Positions 14,666-22,780 of a DNA stretch of 34,228 bases are shown here, one piece after another. This DNA is from Clostridia bacterium. GTDB taxonomy: Bacteria; Bacillota; Clostridia; Oscillospirales; UBA644. The position numbers and the translations under genes are program-made. The stretch covers positions 1-34,228 of the forward strand of contig JAGBIM010000017.1 of assembly GCA_017934975.1 (NCBI GenBank), in the 5' to 3' direction. The notes under the pieces were generated by a model, which did no database searches, had not been told where the DNA came from, and saw nothing but the letters and a program-made list of their open reading frames with translations. Each line of letters begins with the position of its first letter. Position 1 is the first letter of the stretch.

Positions 14666-16488
14666 TACCATCTTCCGGGGGGCATGCCGGGACGTCCGCC
14701 GCCCGGTCCGCCGCCGTGGTCTCCCCCACCGGGGAAATACCCTCCTGCGGCCCCGTCGGTGCTGGGCTCCGCCTCCACTTCCCCCACCTTAAAGGTGCAG
14801 GTCGACAGATCTTCTACCTGATTGCTCATGAAAAATACCCCCACGTTTCCCTGCAAGGGACAATCCACGGAAATCAATTCCAGCCCATCCTCGGAGAACA
14901 CCGCCACGCGGGTATCTCCGTCCGCGACCCCTGCGGAAAGGTTATAAACGGCGAAATCGCCCAGATGTCCCACAACCTCGTTCCACATGGAGGAGGAAGC
15001 GGCAATGCCGAGCACCGTACCGCCGTTAAATTGGGAAACGTACTGGATATCCAGACAACTGTTTCCCCCGTTGGCAGGTCCGATGGCAATCACCGTGCCC
15101 CCGTTCATCACAAGCCTTCCGTTGGAATCCACGCTGTCCCCCGCGGCGTAACAATACAAATACCCGCCGTTGACGGTGAGGGTATGCTGTTCCGCGGCGG
15201 AAGAAGAAACCGTCCCGCCCAGATTGATGCCGTCGTCGGTGGCGTATTCCACGCGAATCATGCCGCCGTTGACCGTAACGCCGCCCTTGGACTCAATGCC
15301 CTCCGTGGCGTTGGTGATGCGCACGTTGGTAGTGTCCCCAGAGAAGGTCAAATCTCCGTGGGTGGCAATTCCCTTGGCGCGGGAGGAATCAAGAACCAAA
15401 GTCCCGCCCTCAATGACCGTCTGCCCGTTGCAATGCAGAGCGTGGTCGGTAGAAGAAACGGTCAGATTCCCGCCGCTGATTTTCATCAAGCCGGACTTGA
15501 TTCCTTTGGAAGAGGTATCGTCGGTTTCGGTGGTGGTCTCCATAGAGGAATTGCCCCAACCTGGGGGCATTCCGGGACGTCCGCCGCCCGGTCCGCCGAA
15601 CTCGTTTCCCATGGAGGTGGCGATCTCTCCGGTGGTGGTAATATCCCAGGTGCCGCCGGAAAGCTCCAAATACCCGTAAGCGGAGATCCCGTCCCCTTCC
15701 GCGTGGATCTTCACCGTACCGCCGGAAAGAAGAATATTCCCCACGGACAGGGTATCTCCCTCGTCGGGGGAAGATTTGATCCCGTCGTTTTTCGCCGTCA
15801 GATCCAGAGATCCGCCTTGAATTTCCAAAGAATGGTCGCAGGCAAGGGCGTTGTTGGCCGCCGTCACCGTGATCTTCCCCGAGACCATGCGGAAGACCGA
15901 TCCGGCCCCTCCCTTGATCCCGTTTTTATAGTTCCCCGTTACGGTCAAGGTTCCTTTCCCTGCAAGGAGAAGCGCCGCACCGCTCTTGAACTTCAGTGCC
16001 GCCCCTTCCGCGTGCTCCGTGGAAGGATCCGCCAGATAATTTTCGCTTCCCTGCGCCAGATAAACGCAGCAGGAGGTAGATTTGTTCACCGTCAGAGCAG
16101 GGCCCTGCGAGGAGGTCAGGTGCAGACCGTCCAGAACCAGATAGACCCCCGTCAGATCCCGCGTCACCGTCACCGATCCGTCGGCGCAGGTTCCGGTCAG
16201 AATATAGGTGCCGGGGGATTGGATCTTCAACTCCGTACCCGAAATCTCTCCGTCCTGCTCCCCTTCCGCGGAAATTCCGCCGTCGGAGAAGGAGTAACGC
16301 ACGGCACCCTCCGCCGCAAGCCCCGCAAGATCGGGAAGGGAGGAAGTATCCGCCAAAACCACGTCTTCCAGAGCTTCCGTGGAATATTCCTCCCCGGAAG
16401 AGACCTCTTCCGTCGCGGTACATCCCGCAAAGGACGAAAGAAGCCCCAGAAGAAGAGGCAAAAACAAGATTTTCATTAAGTTTTTCAA
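14665..16488 (-). CDS. Cthe_2159-type carbohydrate-binding lipoprotein (beta-helix)
   Basis: A large exported protein (about 607 residues): short signal with lipobox FAGC, then many beta-helix turns typical of the Cthe_2159 domain family (ALTVNKSTSCCVYLAQG, LTVTGNYKNGIKGG, NDGIKSS, GDGISAYGYLELSGG, TEGIESKGGVTVNGG). Family members bind polygalacturonate or cellulose-like polymers. Two Gly/Pro-rich patches (GGPGGGRPGMPPG), one internal and one C-terminal, are unusual low-complexity repeats. Start: TTG at 16488 has AAAGG about ten bases upstream; an ATG four codons later lacks one, and an ATG at 16512 lies too close to the -10. It is last in the two-component operon and also has its own likely regulator-controlled promoter at 16519-16550. 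Confidence 0.8.
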   Translation of the reverse strand: MKNLMKILFLPLLLGLLSSFAGCTATEEVSSGEEYSTEALEDVVLADTSSLPDLAGLAAEGAVRYSFSDGGISAEGEQDGEISGTELKIQSPGTYILTGTCADGSVTVTRDLTGVYLVLDGLHLTSSQGPALTVNKSTSCCVYLAQGSENYLADPSTEHAEGAALKFKSGAALLLAGKGTLTVTGNYKNGIKGGAGSVFRMVSGKITVTAANNALACDHSLEIQGGSLDLTAKNDGIKSSPDEGDTLSVGNILLSGGTVKIHAEGDGISAYGYLELSGGTWDITTTGEIATSMGNEFGGPGGGRPGMPPGWGNSSMETTTETDDTSSKGIKSGLMKISGGNLTVSSTDHALHCNGQTVIEGGTLVLDSSRAKGIATHGDLTFSGDTTNVRITNATEGIESKGGVTVNGGMIRVEYATDDGINLGGTVSSSAAEQHTLTVNGGYLYCYAAGDSVDSNGRLVMNGGTVIAIGPANGGNSCLDIQYVSQFNGGTVLGIAASSSMWNEVVGHLGDFAVYNLSAGVADGDTRVAVFSEDGLELISVDCPLQGNVGVFFMSNQVEDLSTCTFKVGEVEAEPSTDGAAGGYFPGGGDHGGGPGGGRPGMPPGRW

Positions 16489-16518
16489 ATGATCACAACC
16501 TTTACGTCTCATACCGTT

Positions 16519-16550
16519 ATTATACCGCAGAAAATAAAACGGTACTTAAA
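16519..16550 (-). promoter_or_regulatory. Response-regulator-type promoter of the Cthe_2159-like gene
   Basis: On the minus strand: TTTAAG (16545-16550), five bases, TTTTAT (16534-16539), nine bases, TATAAT (16519-16524), and no -35 hexamer. The direct repeat resembles the streptococcal CiaR site (TTTAAG-N5-TTTAAG). The same arrangement occurs at 19825-19856 before the first gene of the operon. Confidence 0.6.
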
Positions 16551-17823
16551 AAATCACCGTAAAACAGATACAATTTCCCTCGGCCGTGGCACGGATTTTT
16601 CCCTTATGAGCCTCCACGATACTGCGGGCGATGGAAAGGCCGATCCCATATCCCCCACCGTCACGGCTGCGGGACGTATCGGGACGGTAAAACCGATCGA
16701 AGAGCCTCTCCAAATCGGAGGGAGAAGGCAGGGGCGTGCAGGGATTTTTCTGCTCCAGAACCACCCGCTTTCCCTCCCGGCGCAGGGAAAGAAAAATTTC
16801 GCAATCTCCGTCGCTGTGCTTCAAAGCGTTTTCCATCAGAATGGAAATCAGCCGCCGCAAAGCACCCTCGTCCCCCTGCAGGGAAATATCGGGAGCAATC
16901 TCCAGCTTCAACCGCTTTCCCCGTGCCGCCGCAAGAGTCTCAAAGGGCATGGCCGTATCCAGAACCGCATCGCTGAAGGAAAAGGAAGCAAACTCACCGA
17001 CAGGGGTTTCTTCGCTGCGGGCAAGGGTCAGAAGGTCCTGCACCAGCTGCTCCATACGCTTGGTCTGGTTGCGGATACTCTCCACCCATTCGTTGGATTC
17101 CCCCGTCAGCGACAACACGTCCGTGTCGGCGGAAATAATCGCCAACGGGGTTTTCAACTCGTGTCCCGCGTCGGTAATAAACCGCCGCTGACGCTCCATG
17201 TTTTCGATGACGGGCTTTACGGCACGGCGGGAAAAGAGGGTAAGCAGGATCAGAAGCAGAATTAAAACCGCCAATCCGATCAAAACCGTGGTAATCAGAA
17301 GGGAAAGAGCGTGTTGAAATTCGTTTTCGCAGTTGAGAAAATAAACCGTTTCGGTATCGTTTTCTGAAACAATCCGATATTTATAAACGTCCTGATACCC
17401 CGACCGGTCCCCCGAGCGGAGGGCGGTGCGGGCGTAGGCTTCTCCCTTCTCCGAAGAGACCGACGCGATGCGGTCCATGGAGACCGAAACCACCTCTCCC
17501 GCCGAAAAGGTCACGGAAAACCAGCGGGTGGTAAATTCCGTTTCGGGGGTAATGGAAATACTTTTAAAATCTTCGTGTTTTCCGGAGAACCAGGGACGAT
17601 CCTTTCCGTCGTTGTCCGGCTTGGGCAATTTGGGCGGAATCGCCTCTTCCGCAGAGGGCTCTTCCGACGGCTTTTGCACCGTGATCATGTCCATCAGATC
17701 CTCACACCGGCGGTCGGTACGCAGATAATTGGCCACGTTGATGGCAGCGATCAAAACGGTAGTAACGCAAATCAGGCAAATCATGGCGATCAGGACGAAT
17801 TTTTTCCGCAGAGACCGGATCAT
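16546..17823 (-). CDS. Sensor histidine kinase (HisKA type)
   Basis: The 425-residue membrane kinase has a first helix at about 10-30, an extracellular sensor region of about 150 residues, a second helix (LLITTVLIGLAVLILLLILL), then the H-box FITDAGHELKTPLAII, the N-box ILMENALKHS, the F-box FDRFYRPD and the G-box GGYGIGLSIARSI. It should autophosphorylate on the H-box histidine and pass the phosphate to the regulator at 17820-18494. Its ATG overlaps that gene's TGA (ATGA), with GGAGGTGG upstream. The stop codon lies inside the direct repeat of the next promoter. The signal sensed is unknown; the gene context suggests cell-surface polymers. Confidence 0.9.
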   Translation of the reverse strand: MIRSLRKKFVLIAMICLICVTTVLIAAINVANYLRTDRRCEDLMDMITVQKPSEEPSAEEAIPPKLPKPDNDGKDRPWFSGKHEDFKSISITPETEFTTRWFSVTFSAGEVVSVSMDRIASVSSEKGEAYARTALRSGDRSGYQDVYKYRIVSENDTETVYFLNCENEFQHALSLLITTVLIGLAVLILLLILLTLFSRRAVKPVIENMERQRRFITDAGHELKTPLAIISADTDVLSLTGESNEWVESIRNQTKRMEQLVQDLLTLARSEETPVGEFASFSFSDAVLDTAMPFETLAAARGKRLKLEIAPDISLQGDEGALRRLISILMENALKHSDGDCEIFLSLRREGKRVVLEQKNPCTPLPSPSDLERLFDRFYRPDTSRSRDGGGYGIGLSIARSIVEAHKGKIRATAEGNCICFTVIF

Positions 17824-18494
17824 TGTTCCACCTCCACCGAATATCCGACCCCGCGGGAAGCACGAATTTTCACGTTGGTCCCGAGAGAAACCAGCTTTTT
17901 GCGCAACGAAGAAATACAAACCCAAACCACGTTGATCTCCGAATTGCAATCGTAGCCCCAGATCCGCTCCATAAACCGTTCCGTGGGAATTACCCGTCCG
18001 GGTACGGCAAGCAGGTATTCCATAATCTGAAATTCTTTTCCGGCAAGACGGATGCTTCCGTTGGGTCCGCACAACTCAAAGGTGGATTTGTTCAGCTCCA
18101 GATCTCCCAGCTTCAGAAGAGAGTGACTGTAATCCTTGCCCCGACGGGTCAGAGCGCGGACACGAGCCAGAAGCTCGGGCATATCAAAAGGCTTGGTCAC
18201 GTAATCGTCCGCCCCCAGATCCAGACCGTGAATCTTATCCTCCCGTTCTCCCTTTGCCGTCAGCAAAAGCACGGGGGTTTTGACCCCTTCGGCACGAAGA
18301 CGCCGCAAAACCTCAAAGCCGTCTATGGTGGGAAGCATCACGTCCAGAAGAATTCCGTCGTAGGATTCAGCCAGCGCGTAATCCAGCGCGTCCCGCCCGT
18401 CGTAGACCGCATCCACGGTGTAATTATTGTGCCGAAGAATCGCCCACAGAGCACGGGAAAGATCCCGCTCGTCTTCCACCAAAAGCAATTTCAT
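17820..18494 (-). CDS. OmpR/PhoB-family response regulator
   Basis: A 224-residue regulator with a receiver domain (acidic pair in LLLVEDERD, phosphorylated Asp in GILLDVMLPTIDGFEVL, Thr in LLLTAKGE, Lys in YVTKPFDMPELLAR) and a C-terminal winged helix (LAGKEFQIMEYLL ... SSLRKKLVS ... IRASRGVGYSVE). The ATG at 18494 is used because AAGGAG lies eight bases upstream. It overlaps the stop of the small membrane protein gene and the start of the kinase gene, so the three are tightly coupled. It probably binds the TTTAAG-N5-TTT(A/T) repeats at 16534-16550 and 19840-19856. Confidence 0.92.
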   Translation of the reverse strand: MKLLLVEDERDLSRALWAILRHNNYTVDAVYDGRDALDYALAESYDGILLDVMLPTIDGFEVLRRLRAEGVKTPVLLLTAKGEREDKIHGLDLGADDYVTKPFDMPELLARVRALTRRGKDYSHSLLKLGDLELNKSTFELCGPNGSIRLAGKEFQIMEYLLAVPGRVIPTERFMERIWGYDCNSEINVVWVCISSLRKKLVSLGTNVKIRASRGVGYSVEVEQ

Positions 18495-18889
18495 GTAACA
18501 TTCTCCTTCCTGCACAGGGCAATCCCGAAGCAGAGGACCGCCGTAAATAAAAACAAACCCAACAAAACGGGAAACGTGACGATATAGGGGGAATCGGTTC
18601 CCGCAATTTCAAAAATTCCCTGTAAAAGAGCCCCCACCGTCCCGGTGCCGATCCCCGCGTGGAAGCAATTGTCCGCAAGACGGGAAAAGGTGCGAACTCC
18701 AAAAACAAGCAACGCCCCCTCCGTCAGGGCTCCGATCAGAGGCAAGACAAAGGAAAAGGTCATAAAATCCGAAGAAACCCCGTGGGAAAAGAAGCTGTAA
18801 ACATAAGCAAACAATCCGCAGAACAGACTTCCGCCCAAATAAAGAAACAACCGGATCAGCCGTTTTTTCTTAATAACCGATGCAGACAA
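18491..18889 (-). CDS. Small four-helix membrane protein of unknown function
   Basis: A 132-residue hydrophobic protein with about four membrane helices (LFLYLGGSLFCGLFAYVYSFF, FVLPLIGALTEGALLVFGV, IGTGTVGALLQGIFEIAG, FPVLLGLFLFTAVLCFGIAL). The family is not recognised. It starts with TTG at 18889, seven bases after AAAGGTGA, inside the end of the phosphodiester glycosidase gene, and its stop overlaps the regulator's ATG. That tight packing between the enzyme and the two-component genes suggests a shared role, perhaps as a sensor accessory or a transport subunit. Confidence 0.75.
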   Translation of the reverse strand: MSASVIKKKRLIRLFLYLGGSLFCGLFAYVYSFFSHGVSSDFMTFSFVLPLIGALTEGALLVFGVRTFSRLADNCFHAGIGTGTVGALLQGIFEIAGTDSPYIVTFPVLLGLFLFTAVLCFGIALCRKENVT

Positions 18890-19796
18890 TGTCGCTCACC
18901 TTTCTCTCTCCCCCCGACCGTCCGTCGGTAGGGTTGTTGATCACCCGTCCGTTAAAGACCATGGTAGACGATCCGCCCCCGTCCAGATTATAGGCAAAGG
19001 TACAACCGTAGGATTCCATCAGCTCCGCCATCTGCAGCAGAGAAAGTCCTTCGCTCTCCCGCGTGCGTCCGTCGGAGACCACGAAAATATAGTGCAAAGG
19101 CTCAATCATCCCCACGGCGGTACGGGGATTGCTCTCCATTTTTCCGATCTCATCGTCCTCGTCCACACAAATCTCGGAATTTTCCAACAGAACGGGACCA
19201 AAGGACAGGGCCTGCCACGCACCATCTGACAGAAGAGTCTGTGCCGACGTGCTTTTTTCCCGAACGGCAAACATTTTCCCTTCCGCATCCACAACCAGTG
19301 CGTCACGGGAGGAGGAATAGGGCGTATCCCGATAAAGAACCCCGTTGCGGATCACGAATCCCTCGTTGCGGAACCCGTAAAAATCGCCGTTCACTGCGAA
19401 AATCGCACCAACCCGCTCGGCAATCTCCGAGGATTTTTCCCGAATATTGCGACCGTAGGTGTCCTCCGCAAAAGCGGTTTTGAAATAGGCGGCGGAAGAC
19501 AAAATCACCTCGGCCACGTAGACCTGCGTATCGTGCAAGCGGATCGTTTCAATCGAAACGGAAAGGTTGCCGTCCGTGTAGGAATTTTCGGTCATGATGG
19601 GGGTTCCGTCCCCGGCCTTTTCCGCAACTTCCTCGCCGAAAAGATCCTCGGCGGCCTGCTTTCCGTCGGAGACGGTCCGTCCGCCGTATCCGTGGGGAAT
19701 CACGAAGGTATCCAACAACACGAAAAGCGTAAACAACGCAAGCACCGCGGTGTAAACCGTAGAAAACAAAAAACGCTTTTTCAAAATCCGATTCAT
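18870..19796 (-). CDS. Phosphodiester glycosidase (NAGPA/DUF2233) family protein
   Basis: A 308-residue protein anchored by an N-terminal helix (about 10-32), with its catalytic domain outside. It has the marks of the NAGPA/DUF2233 family: VNGDFYGFRNEGFVIRNG, SNPRTAVGM, YNLDGGGSSTMVFNG and NNPTDGRSGGERKVSD. Family members cleave phosphodiester-linked sugars (the human uncovering enzyme) or act on cell-wall and exopolymer sugars in bacteria. A near-perfect AAAGGAGG precedes the ATG. It is the first gene of an operon with the small membrane protein, the regulator, the kinase and the Cthe_2159-type lipoprotein. Two promoters lie upstream. Confidence 0.85.
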   Translation of the reverse strand: MNRILKKRFLFSTVYTAVLALFTLFVLLDTFVIPHGYGGRTVSDGKQAAEDLFGEEVAEKAGDGTPIMTENSYTDGNLSVSIETIRLHDTQVYVAEVILSSAAYFKTAFAEDTYGRNIREKSSEIAERVGAIFAVNGDFYGFRNEGFVIRNGVLYRDTPYSSSRDALVVDAEGKMFAVREKSTSAQTLLSDGAWQALSFGPVLLENSEICVDEDDEIGKMESNPRTAVGMIEPLHYIFVVSDGRTRESEGLSLLQMAELMESYGCTFAYNLDGGGSSTMVFNGRVINNPTDGRSGGERKVSDIVCIGY

Positions 19797-19824
19797 GGGA
19801 TCCTCCTTTCCGATCTACAAAAAA

Positions 19825-19856
19825 AGGATACCCCAAGGGGCTAAACTCTACTTAAA
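19825..19856 (-). promoter_or_regulatory. Response-regulator-type promoter before the operon
   Basis: On the minus strand: TTTAAG (19851-19856), five bases, TTTAGC (19840-19845), nine bases, TATCCT (19825-19830). The geometry is the same as at 16519-16550, which suggests autoregulation of the operon. Confidence 0.55.
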
Positions 19857-19867
19857 TTTACGCTTGT

Positions 19868-19896
19868 ATTTTATCATACTTTTTCCCCTTTGTCAA
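19868..19896 (-). promoter_or_regulatory. Constitutive-type promoter of the two-component operon
   Basis: Minus-strand TTGACA (19891-19896), 17 bp, TAAAAT (19868-19873), upstream of the repeat-containing promoter. Confidence 0.65.
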
Positions 19897-19913
19897 CCCG
19901 AAAATCCGACAAA

Positions 19914-19977
19914 CATGAATAAATATGAGATAAAACGCGTAAATATTCATTTTTTATACAGAATTTATGAATAAATT
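19914..19977 (+). promoter_or_regulatory. ARG-box-like operators before argG
   Basis: Several ArgR/AhrC-like half-sites lie upstream of the argG promoter: CATGAATAAATATGA at 19914-19928, AAATATTCATT from 19941, and a perfect palindrome AATTTAT-GA-ATAAATT at 19962-19977. The AT-rich TGAAT/ATTCA pattern matches known arginine repressor sites. No binding data are available. Confidence 0.55.
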
Positions 19978-19998
19978 GTGAAATCTACCGAAAAATGC

Positions 19999-20027
19999 TT
20001 GCATATATATTCGCTTTGTGCTATAAT
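19999..20027 (+). promoter_or_regulatory. Promoter of argGH
   Basis: TTGCAT (19999-20004), 17 bp, TATAAT (20022-20027), with TGTGC before the -10. The ARG-box-like sites end about 20 bp upstream. Confidence 0.75.
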
Positions 20028-20068
20028 AACGGGGTACAAAAATCATTCCGATACGGAGGAGCATTCTC

Positions 20069-21295
20069 ATGGATAAGAAAGACATCAAAAAGGTCGTCCT
20101 CGCCTATTCCGGCGGTCTGGACACTTCCATCATTATTCCTTGGCTGAAGGAAAACTACAACAACTGTGAAATCATTGCCGTTGCGGGCAACGTGGGACAG
20201 GCCGACGAACTGGACGGTCTGGAAGAAAAGGCCATCAAGACCGGCGCCAGCAAGCTGATCGTGGCCGATCTGGTAGACGAAATGGTGGACGAGATCATCG
20301 TTCCCTCCGTCAAGATGGGTGCGAAATACGAAACCTATCTGCTGGGCACCGCCTTTGCCCGTCCCGTCATCGCCAAGAGACTGGCGGAAATCGCCCTGGA
20401 AGAGGGCGCCGACGCCATCTGCCACGGCTGCACCGGTAAGGGCAACGACCAGGTCCGTTTCGAGCTGGCCATCAAGCGCTTCGCTCCCGAAATGAAGATC
20501 ATCGCCCCCTGGCGTGAATGGGACATCAAATCCCGCGACGAGGAAATCGACTACGCGGAAGCCCACAACGTCCCCCTGAAGATCAGCCGCGAAACCAACT
20601 ATTCCAAAGATAAGAACCTGTGGCATCTGAGCCACGAGGGTCTGGATCTGGAAGATCCCGCCAACGAGCCCGACTACGACAAGCCCGGCTTTTTGGAAAT
20701 GGGAATCTCTCCCATGCAGGCACCCGACGCGCCCACCTACGTCACCCTGGACTTTGAAGCAGGCGCTCCCGTGGCCATCAACGGCGAAAAGATGAAGGCC
20801 TCCAAGATCATCGCCAAGCTCAACGAATTGGGCGGCGCCAACGGCATCGGCATCATCGACATCGTGGAAAACCGTCTGGTTGGCATGAAGGACCGGGGCG
20901 TATACGAAACTCCCGGCGGAACCATTCTGTACTTCGCCCACGAACAGTTGGAAATGCTGACCGTGGATAAAGACACCCTGCATCTGAAGCAGAAGCTGGC
21001 AGTAGACTACGCCGACCTGATCTACAACGGCAAGTGGTATTCTCCCCTGCAGGAAGCCCTCACCGCCTTCGCCAACGAATCCAACCGTTACGTAACGGGC
21101 ACCGTGAAGCTGAAGCTGTACAAGGGCAACATCATTCCTGCGGGCATGACCTCCCCCTATTCCCTCTACTCCGAGGATCTGGCCACCTTCGACGAATCGG
21201 ATTACGATCAGAAGGACGCTCAGGGCTTTATCAACCTTTGGGGACTTCCCACCAAGGTTCAGGCCATGCGGGACGCAAAAATCAAGAACAACTAA
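20069..21295 (+). CDS. argG: Argininosuccinate synthase
   Basis: The 408-residue cytoplasmic enzyme joins citrulline and aspartate with ATP, the penultimate step of arginine synthesis. It has the N-terminal ATP-binding loop [12 protein letters not shown], the [15 protein letters not shown] segment and IAPWREWD, and is of normal family length. GGAGG lies about ten bases before the ATG. It forms an operon with argH, 14 bases downstream. The ARG-box-like sites upstream suggest arginine repression. Confidence 0.98.
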   Translation: MDKKDIKKVVLAYSGGLDTSIIIPWLKENYNNCEIIAVAGNVGQADELDGLEEKAIKTGASKLIVADLVDEMVDEIIVPSVKMGAKYETYLLGTAFARPVIAKRLAEIALEEGADAICHGCTGKGNDQVRFELAIKRFAPEMKIIAPWREWDIKSRDEEIDYAEAHNVPLKISRETNYSKDKNLWHLSHEGLDLEDPANEPDYDKPGFLEMGISPMQAPDAPTYVTLDFEAGAPVAINGEKMKASKIIAKLNELGGANGIGIIDIVENRLVGMKDRGVYETPGGTILYFAHEQLEMLTVDKDTLHLKQKLAVDYADLIYNGKWYSPLQEALTAFANESNRYVTGTVKLKLYKGNIIPAGMTSPYSLYSEDLATFDESDYDQKDAQGFINLWGLPTKVQAMRDAKIKNN

Positions 21296-21309
21296 ATTGA
21301 GGTTTTACT

Positions 21310-22671
21310 ATGGCTAAAATGTGGGCAGGGCGCTTTACGAAGCCCTCCGATCAACTGGCTGACGATTTCAATTCTTCCCTCCCCTTCGACTGTCGGATGT
21401 TCCGTCAGGACATTCGGGGCAGTATGGCCCACGCGGCCATGCTGGGGGCCCAAGGCATCATTTCCGCCGCCGACGCGGATACAATCATCGCGGGGCTGGA
21501 GGAAATTCTTGCGGACCTGGAATCGGGCGCGCTGGATTTTGATCCCTCCTGCGAGGATATTCACATGTTCGTGGAGCAGGAACTGACCCAGCGCATCGGA
21601 GACACGGGCAAGCGGTTGCATACCGCCCGCTCCCGCAACGATCAGGTGGCCGTGGACCTGCGGATGTATCTGCGGGACGAATGCGACACGATCTCCGCCT
21701 TGATTCGGGAACTGATCGCCGCCGTCACAGAGCAGGCGGAGGCCCACAAAAATACCATTCTCCCCGGCTATACCCACCTCCAGCGTGCCCAGCCCATCAC
21801 CTTCGGTCATCATCTGACGGCTTACGGCATGATGCTGGCACGGGACCTGGGCAGAATTGCCGACACGGTCAAGCGCATGAATCAGTCCCCCTTGGGCTCC
21901 TGCGCTCTGGCGGGCACCACCTATCCCATCGACCGCAACGCCACCGCCAAGGCCCTCGGCTTTGACGGTCCCTGCGTCAACAGTCTGGACGGGGTCTCCG
22001 ATCGGGACTATTGCGTGGAGCTGCTCTCCGCTCTTTCCCTGATCATGGCCCACCTTTCCCGCTTCTCCGAGGAGATCATCCTCTGGTCCTCCTGGGAATT
22101 CCGCTTCGTGGAGCTGGACGACGCCTACACCACGGGCTCCAGCATCATGCCTCAGAAGAAAAATTCCGATATGGCGGAACTGGTACGGGGCAAAACGGGA
22201 CGGGTCTACGGAGATCTGATGGGGATGCTGACGGTGCTGAAGGGGCTGCCTTTGGCCTATAACAAGGATATGCAGGAAGACAAAGAGTGCATCTTCGACG
22301 CGGTGGACACGGTGAAAAAGTGCCTGGAGATCTTCGTTCCCATGATCCGCACCATGCACGTAAAAACCGACCGCATGTACCGCGCCGCCCAGGAAGGCTT
22401 CATCAACGCCACGGACCTTGCCGACTATCTGGTCCGCAAGGGTCTTCCCTTCCGCACGGCCTACAAGATCGTGGGACAGATCGTGGGACACTGTATTCAG
22501 ACCAATCAGGTCCCGGACGAAATGCCCCTCTCCGAGTACAAGACCTTCTCCGATCTCTTCGACGAGGATCTGTATTCCGAAATCAGTCTGGAAACCTGCG
22601 TGCAGAAGCGCACCTCCCAAGGAGCCCCCGGCGCCATGGAGGAGCAGATCGCATATCTCAAACAACTGTAA
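21310..22671 (+). CDS. argH: Argininosuccinate lyase
   Basis: The 453-residue enzyme of the fumarase/aspartase superfamily splits argininosuccinate into arginine and fumarate. The N-terminus MAKMWAGRFTKPSDQL, the HTARSRNDQVAVDLR segment, LPGYTHLQRAQP and the superfamily signature GSSIMPQKKNSD (catalytic Ser loop) are all present. The length is normal. The ribosome binding site is GAGG. It is co-transcribed with argG and ended by the terminator at 22676-22709. Confidence 0.98.
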   Translation: MAKMWAGRFTKPSDQLADDFNSSLPFDCRMFRQDIRGSMAHAAMLGAQGIISAADADTIIAGLEEILADLESGALDFDPSCEDIHMFVEQELTQRIGDTGKRLHTARSRNDQVAVDLRMYLRDECDTISALIRELIAAVTEQAEAHKNTILPGYTHLQRAQPITFGHHLTAYGMMLARDLGRIADTVKRMNQSPLGSCALAGTTYPIDRNATAKALGFDGPCVNSLDGVSDRDYCVELLSALSLIMAHLSRFSEEIILWSSWEFRFVELDDAYTTGSSIMPQKKNSDMAELVRGKTGRVYGDLMGMLTVLKGLPLAYNKDMQEDKECIFDAVDTVKKCLEIFVPMIRTMHVKTDRMYRAAQEGFINATDLADYLVRKGLPFRTAYKIVGQIVGHCIQTNQVPDEMPLSEYKTFSDLFDEDLYSEISLETCVQKRTSQGAPGAMEEQIAYLKQL

Positions 22672-22675
22672 AATT

Positions 22676-22709
22676 TCGGTTCCATCTTGACGGTGGAACC
22701 GATTTTTTT
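22676..22709 (+). terminator. Terminator of argGH
   Basis: A 9-bp stem (TCGGTTCCA 22676-22684 with TGGAACCGA 22694-22702) is followed by seven Ts. Confidence 0.88.
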
Positions 22710-22721
22710 GGGTTATCACTC

Positions 22722-22750
22722 TTGATTTTCCCAAAAATCTGTGCTATAAT
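22722..22750 (+). promoter_or_regulatory. Promoter of the glycyl radical enzyme operon
   Basis: TTGATT (22722-22727), 17 bp, TATAAT (22745-22750), with TGTGC before the -10. Confidence 0.75.
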
Positions 22751-22780
22751 GAAAGCACAAAAAATCGGGAGGAACGATTT

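Noticed and set aside
14530..16479. A 649-codon plus-strand open frame
   Set aside because: Shadow of the Cthe_2159-type gene; the minus-strand frame has a lipobox, beta-helix repeats and a terminator.
21292..22734. A 480-codon minus-strand open frame
   Set aside because: Complementary shadow of argH, which has full family motifs and length.
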